The translations under genes were made by a program, and so were the position numbers. A stretch of DNA of 64,000 nucleotides from Alistipes indistinctus YIT 12060 (lineage in GTDB: Bacteria > Bacteroidota > Bacteroidia > Bacteroidales > Rikenellaceae), in assembly GCF_025144995.1 (NCBI RefSeq), contig NZ_CP102250.1, positions 620,001-684,000 on the forward strand. The letters are read 5' to 3'. Each line of letters opens with the position of its first letter. Within the stretch, counting starts at the first letter, position 1. This document shows, in pieces, positions 60,051-64,000 of the stretch. Below the pieces are notes generated by a model. The model saw only the letters and a program-made list of their open reading frames with translations, did not search any database and had not been told where the DNA came from.

Positions 60051-62063
60051 TTAGAGCAGATTCAGGATCGACAACAAAAACACGAGGGCCAGGAACAACA
60101 GCGCATAGAGCACGTAATGGTTGACCTTGCCGGTACGGAACATCACCAACCGCGCGTTCATACGGCGCAACAGGTAACTCCACCACCGGGCGAACAGCGA
60201 GTCGAGCGTATCCTTATGCCGTACGTCGAAATGGTGCTCCGTGGGAAAAATCTCGTCGGCGGCGATCCGTGCGGGATCGAGCCGGTTGGTAATCATCCGT
60301 TCCGAGATACGGCCCAGTCCCTCGCTGAACGATTCGCCGGTATACTGCATCCGGGAGGTCACCGCCGTAAAGCCGCAATTCCATGTAGGCGAAGAGCTTT
60401 CTGCACGACGGCGCACGACCCACGAGCGCAACAGCCACAATATGACGGAAATTCCCACCAGCATCCCGATCCCGTAAGTAAGCGGCAGGAAGCTGTCTGA
60501 AAAAGACACCGTGCGGTCCAATACGTCCGCCGGAACAGAGATCGGAGAGGCTCCCGAAACATCGGCAATCCGGGCCACGAGCCCGACGATCCACCGCAAC
60601 GCGAACACGGGCGCCAACCCCACCAACAGGATACCCGCCAGCGGCAATGCCATCGCCGCGAGCATCGGACGGGAAACCTCCCGTGCCCGCTCGGCCACTT
60701 CGCTGCGCGGAAGTCCCGAGAAGACGACCCCGTAAAGTTTCGTGAAGGCCAGCACGGCCAGCCCCCCGATCAGCGCGAGAAAAATCAGCCCGGACAGTGC
60801 GATGACCGTCACCGGTCCGTTGGCCGCAATTCCGTCAAGCAGACCCATATAAATCAGAAACTCGGAAACGAACCCGCTCAGCGGCGGCAACGCGCAGATC
60901 GCCAGCGTCCCGACCAGAAACAGGATCGCCGTCACGGGCATCCGTTTGCCCAGTCCGCCCAAATCGTCGAGCGAGGTGGTGTGCGTGGCCGTATAGATAT
61001 TGCCTGCCCCCATAAAAAGCAGCGACTTGAAGAACGAATGGTTCAGCGTGTGCAGCAGCGCTCCGGCCATACCTGCGTAAAAAATAGGGTCGCTTCCTTC
61101 CGCCTTGCCGAGCAGCGCGGTACCGAGAGCGATAAAGATGATCCCGATATTTTCGATGCTCGAATAGGCGAGCAATTTCTTCACATCGTTCTGCAACGCC
61201 GCGAGGATCACGCCCCACAAGCCGGTTACCGCACCGATGCACAGCACGATCAGCCCGATCGCGAACAGGTGCGAATCGAAACAGGAGACGACGCGCATCA
61301 CGCCGTATACACCGGTTTTGATCATCACACCCGACATGAATGCGGAAATGTGGGCCGGAGCGGCCGGATGCGCCTCGGGCAGCCAAACATGCAACGGGAA
61401 AATACCCGCTTTCATTCCGAAACCGATGAGGAATACGATGAACAGCGGGATGATGTTTCCACCCTGTTCACCGTAGAGCGCCAACGCATCGAACGATGCG
61501 GGCAAGCCGCTCGCATACAACGTGACGAATCCCGCCAGCAGGAACAAAAAACCCACATGCATCAGGATCAGGTAGCTGAGTGCGGCCCGGCGCACTTCGC
61601 GGCGCTCGGCATCGAACAGCATCAGCACGAACGACGACAGCGTCATCACCTCCCACGCGAACAGGAAGCTGAATCCGTCGCGCAGCGTCACGACCAGCAG
61701 CATCGACAGGTACAGAATGCCCAGGCCGCAATAGTGCAGCGAGATCTGTGCCGGGGATTTGCGGCCCAAATAGGGCTTTATATAACCTTTCGCATAAATC
61801 AGCACCGCGACGGCCGACAACGACAATATAATGAGGAAAAAGGAAGACAGCGGATCGGTAACGCCGTATTGCGGACCGAAAACGATATTGATTCCCTCGG
61901 GATAAATTCGCCCTCCGCCAGAAAACACCCCGACAGCCTCATACAGGGCCGACAATACTCCGAGGCCGACGACACAGAAAGCGACCTGCCATTTCCACCG
62001 CACCGGAACCGCAAAAACGGCCAGCGACAGCAACATCAGTGCTATAACGGACTCGATAAACAT
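60051..62063 (-). CDS. Ehr-like complex HyfB/NuoL-like ion-channel subunit
   Basis: A 670-aa large antiporter-like subunit with about 16 helices. The helix-5 Glu lies in FLFAWEVMTLSSFVL (about residue 135), and the first Lys in GFGMKAGIFPLHVWLPEAHPAAPAHISAFMSG (about residues 215-240). The second Lys is in GVMIKTGVYG and the third region in LLAYSSIENIGIIFIALG. These are the proton-path residues of NuoL/HyfB. The C-terminal 150 residues (charged, RLDPARIAADEIFP) form the amphipathic extension of HyfB. It is the first of the six complex genes and lies eight bases after the rsmE stop. Confidence 0.92.
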   Translation of the reverse strand: MFIESVIALMLLSLAVFAVPVRWKWQVAFCVVGLGVLSALYEAVGVFSGGGRIYPEGINIVFGPQYGVTDPLSSFFLIILSLSAVAVLIYAKGYIKPYLGRKSPAQISLHYCGLGILYLSMLLVVTLRDGFSFLFAWEVMTLSSFVLMLFDAERREVRRAALSYLILMHVGFLFLLAGFVTLYASGLPASFDALALYGEQGGNIIPLFIVFLIGFGMKAGIFPLHVWLPEAHPAAPAHISAFMSGVMIKTGVYGVMRVVSCFDSHLFAIGLIVLCIGAVTGLWGVILAALQNDVKKLLAYSSIENIGIIFIALGTALLGKAEGSDPIFYAGMAGALLHTLNHSFFKSLLFMGAGNIYTATHTTSLDDLGGLGKRMPVTAILFLVGTLAICALPPLSGFVSEFLIYMGLLDGIAANGPVTVIALSGLIFLALIGGLAVLAFTKLYGVVFSGLPRSEVAERAREVSRPMLAAMALPLAGILLVGLAPVFALRWIVGLVARIADVSGASPISVPADVLDRTVSFSDSFLPLTYGIGMLVGISVILWLLRSWVVRRRAESSSPTWNCGFTAVTSRMQYTGESFSEGLGRISERMITNRLDPARIAADEIFPTEHHFDVRHKDTLDSLFARWWSYLLRRMNARLVMFRTGKVNHYVLYALLFLALVFLLSILNLL

Positions 62064-62071
62064 ACGCGCGG

Positions 62072-62797
62072 CTAATTCTTCGGATAAGATTCATTGACGA
62101 ACGCGACCGCCGCGACAGCTGCCACGGCAGCCGTTTCAGTACGAAGGCGGCTACGCCCCAAAGAGATATCGGCAAACCCATACTGACGGGCTAATCCGAT
62201 CTCTTCGGGCGAAAAATCGCCTTCGGGCCCGATCAGCACCGTCACACGGCTTCCCGGAGAGATGAGTTGCCCGATAAAACGGCGCGGCATATCCTTTTCG
62301 CAATGGGCGATCAGCTTCACCCCGTCGAACGGCCGTGCGACCCATTCGCGCAGCGGCGTCAGCGGCTCGACTACCGGATGATAGGCCTTGAGCGATTGTT
62401 TGACGGCACTGGTAACCACCTTCTCCAACCGGTCTGTCTTGAGCGTGCGACGCTCGCAATGATCGGTCAGCAACGGTACGATACGGTCTACGCCGATCTC
62501 GGTCGCCTTCTCGGCGAACCACTCGAACCGGTCGGTATTTTTGGTCGGGGCAACGGCCATCACCAGCTCGTAGCCCCGTTTTTCGAACTCAGGCCAGCGT
62601 TCGCGGATCACGACACGACAATGTTTCGGCGACGCTTCGACGATCTCGGCCCGGCACATCGTTCCCCGGCCGTCAGTCAGGTGCAGCGAATCGCCCGCCC
62701 CAAGACGCAATACCCGCACGCAATGCTTCGATTCCTCCTCGGAAAAAACATAAGAACCGGTGTCAGGATCGAGCTCGGGAGCGTAAAAGAGTTGCAT
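62072..62797 (-). CDS. rsmE: 16S rRNA m3U1498 methyltransferase RsmE
   Basis: SPOUT-family methyltransferase (241 aa) that methylates U1498 of 16S rRNA. An N-terminal PUA-like domain (about 1-70, EEESKHCVRVLRLGAGD) is followed by a trefoil-knot domain. Its motifs are APTKNTDRFEWFAEKATEIGVD, VLIGPEGDFSPEEI and SLGRSRLRTETAAVAAVA, all diagnostic of RsmE. It heads the operon that continues into the Ehr-like complex with only eight bases between. That is probably gene-order convenience, but it means that the complex shares a promoter with a housekeeping gene. Confidence 0.95.
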   Translation of the reverse strand: MQLFYAPELDPDTGSYVFSEEESKHCVRVLRLGAGDSLHLTDGRGTMCRAEIVEASPKHCRVVIRERWPEFEKRGYELVMAVAPTKNTDRFEWFAEKATEIGVDRIVPLLTDHCERRTLKTDRLEKVVTSAVKQSLKAYHPVVEPLTPLREWVARPFDGVKLIAHCEKDMPRRFIGQLISPGSRVTVLIGPEGDFSPEEIGLARQYGFADISLGRSRLRTETAAVAAVAAVAFVNESYPKN

Positions 62798-62845
62798 GAG
62801 CGGCGGATTTTATCTAATTTTAGCGGCGGAAACGAATTTCCATCA

Positions 62846-62877
62846 CAAAGATACGACAACGAACCTAAAGAAACAAA
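62846..62877 (-). promoter_or_regulatory. Promoter of the rsmE-Ehr-CHR operon
   Basis: The minus strand carries -33 TTTG (62874-62877), a 20-base spacer and -7 TATCTTTG (62846-62853), both exact consensus. It lies 48 bases upstream of the rsmE ATG. No second promoter is apparent inside the tight run of genes down to 53550. Confidence 0.75.
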
Positions 62878-62913
62878 AACGATCTAACCTCCAGAGCCAA
62901 TTCCCGGACAATT

Positions 62914-64000
62914 ATGAAAAATTTATCCGCATTGACATTTCTCATGATCATGACGACACTTCTAAGCGGCTGCAAAAGCAAACAGGCTGAGAACAATCCG
63001 CTGCTCGAAACGTGGAGTACTCCTTTCGGCGTACCCCCTTTTGACAAGATCAAAACCGAGCATTTCAAACCTGCGGTCGAGGCGGGTATCCGCCTGCACG
63101 AAGCGCAGATCGACTCGATCGTAAAAAACACCGAAACCCCGTCGTTCGGAAACGTCATCGAGGCACTGGACCGCAGCGGCGAGGTGCTGAACAACGCCTA
63201 TACGGTCTTTTCCCTGCTGAACTCCGCCGAAAGCAACGACCGGATGCAGGCGGACGACATGGAAATTTCTCCGCTGGTATCCGCCCACAACGACAACATT
63301 TACCTGAACGACCGCCTGTTCCAAAAGGTAAAAGCCGTTTACGACCAGCGCGAATACCTCTCGCTCGATCCACAGCAGCTACGGCTCACGGAACAAACTT
63401 ACAAGCGGTTCGTGCGGGCCGGGGCACTACTCACGCCCGCGCAGAAGGAGCAGCTTAAAAAGATCAACGAACAGCTCTCCAGACTCGGCGTACAATTCGG
63501 CAACAACCTGCTCGCCGACAACAACGCCTTTACGCTGGTAATCGACAAACAGGAAGACTTGGCAGGAGTGCCCGCCTCTATCCAGTCGGCGGCCAACACC
63601 GAGGCGGTGAACCGCAAGATGGAAGGCAAATGGGTCTTTACGCTCAGCAAGCCGAGTATGATTCCGTTTCTGAGCTACTCCGAGCGGCGGGACCTGCGCG
63701 AAAAGCTCTACAAGGCCTACCTCGAACGCTGCAACCGCGGTGACAGCACCGACAACAAACAGATCGTGAACGAGATCGCGAAACTCAGGCTCGAAAAGGC
63801 CCGGCTGATGGGCTATCCCTCTTACGGCGCCTTCGCACTCGACGACGAAATGGCCCAAACCCCTGAAAACGCCTATGCACTGCTCGACAAGCTGTGGCAG
63901 CCATCGTTGGAACTGGCAAAAAAAGAGCTCGAAGAGATGAAAGCGATCAAAAAAGCCGAAACCGGCGACGACAGCTTCGAATCGTGGGACTGGTGGTATT
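62914..64000 (+). CDS. dcp: Peptidyl-dipeptidase Dcp-type M3 metallopeptidase, lipoprotein (3' end outside window)
   Basis: The first 362 codons of an M3-family zinc peptidase. The lipobox LLSGC predicts lipidation at C20. The N-terminal helical region matches Dcp: LLETWSTPFGVPPFDKIKTEHFKPAVEAG, NTETPSFGNVIEALDRSG, and the later KAYLERCNRGD, VNEIAKLRLEKARLMGYPSYGAF. The HExxH zinc motif would lie further downstream, beyond the window, so catalytic competence cannot be judged. Expected to cleave C-terminal dipeptides from imported or periplasmic peptides. ATG 62914 is used because the signal peptide follows at once. Divergent from the rsmE operon. Confidence 0.9.
   Translation, partial: MKNLSALTFLMIMTTLLSGCKSKQAENNPLLETWSTPFGVPPFDKIKTEHFKPAVEAGIRLHEAQIDSIVKNTETPSFGNVIEALDRSGEVLNNAYTVFSLLNSAESNDRMQADDMEISPLVSAHNDNIYLNDRLFQKVKAVYDQREYLSLDPQQLRLTEQTYKRFVRAGALLTPAQKEQLKKINEQLSRLGVQFGNNLLADNNAFTLVIDKQEDLAGVPASIQSAANTEAVNRKMEGKWVFTLSKPSMIPFLSYSERRDLREKLYKAYLERCNRGDSTDNKQIVNEIAKLRLEKARLMGYPSYGAFALDDEMAQTPENAYALLDKLWQPSLELAKKELEEMKAIKKAETGDDSFESWDWWY

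Noticed and set aside
54741-62063. Reading the six genes as a true hydrogenase-4 / formate hydrogenlyase
   Set aside because: The large subunit lacks all four Ni-Fe cysteine ligands and the small subunit lacks the proximal cluster ligands, so hydrogen chemistry is not supported.
54741-62063. Reading the six genes as respiratory complex I (nuo)
   Set aside because: No NuoE/F/G, NuoA, NuoI or NuoJ; subunit lengths and order (HyfE-type 209 aa, HyfB-type 670 aa) fit the hydrogenase-4-like branch, and NuoB's N2 ligands are missing.

Overview
The window reads as a chromosomal segment of a gut Bacteroidota, most likely Rikenellaceae (Alistipes-like). This rests on the GC-rich coding sequence, the many upstream boxes matching the Bacteroidota -7 element TAnnTTTG (some with a -33 TTTG/TTG 19-22 bases upstream), the gene order trpBEGDCFA, the uppS-bamA-skp-skp operon, futalosine-type menaquinone synthesis (mqnC), DUF3078 and OMP_b-brl outer-membrane proteins, and exported glycosidases. 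Genus is inference. I see no phage, insertion sequence, CRISPR array, rRNA or tRNA.

Layout. 1-1652: the start of a Xer recombinase (minus, cut by the window edge), divergent from prmA. 1653-8860: a complete tryptophan operon, preceded by a 31-codon leader peptide with three tandem Trp codons and a terminator/antiterminator pair. 9042-13291: an outer-membrane barrel, a zinc-less sirtuin, a His-rich membrane protein and a TonB-dependent receptor. 13454-17563 (minus): a CoA-transferase, a decayed hybrid histidine kinase and class I fumarase. 17666-19600: DUF554 and the S6-S18-L9 ribosomal operon. 19904-25245 (minus): two Skp/OmpH chaperones, BamA, UppS and NAD kinase, which is an envelope-biogenesis block. 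25359-27544: pdxJ and a tRNA nucleotidyltransferase. 27709-33335: an outer-membrane protein, a Dps-like thioferritin, acyl-CoA synthetase, mqnC and a ferredoxin. 33523-40410: an exported clan GH-A-like hydrolase, then a MarR-controlled tripartite efflux operon. 40573-46284: membrane pyrophosphatase, a SpoU methyltransferase, panB and a GH127 arabinofuranosidase. 46537-53368: endonuclease IV, a hybrid sensor kinase, DUF3078, a C-terminal processing protease and a small membrane protein. 53550-62797 (minus): a nine-gene tightly packed operon. 62914-end: the start of a Dcp-type M3 peptidase lipoprotein.

The most unusual system is that nine-gene operon: rsmE, six genes for a complex I / hydrogenase-4-like membrane complex (hyfB, C, E, F, G, I order), and two short chromate-family transporters. 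The membrane arm keeps its ion-channel Glu and Lys residues. The large subunit has lost all four [NiFe]-ligand cysteines, and the small subunit has lost the cysteines of the proximal [4Fe-4S] cluster. It therefore belongs with the energy-converting hydrogenase-related (Ehr) complexes but is even more stripped of cofactors; only a ferredoxin-like site at the small subunit's N terminus could still hold a cluster. The second highlight is the trp attenuator, for which the leader peptide, Trp codons, terminator and a competing 9-bp antiterminator can all be read directly.
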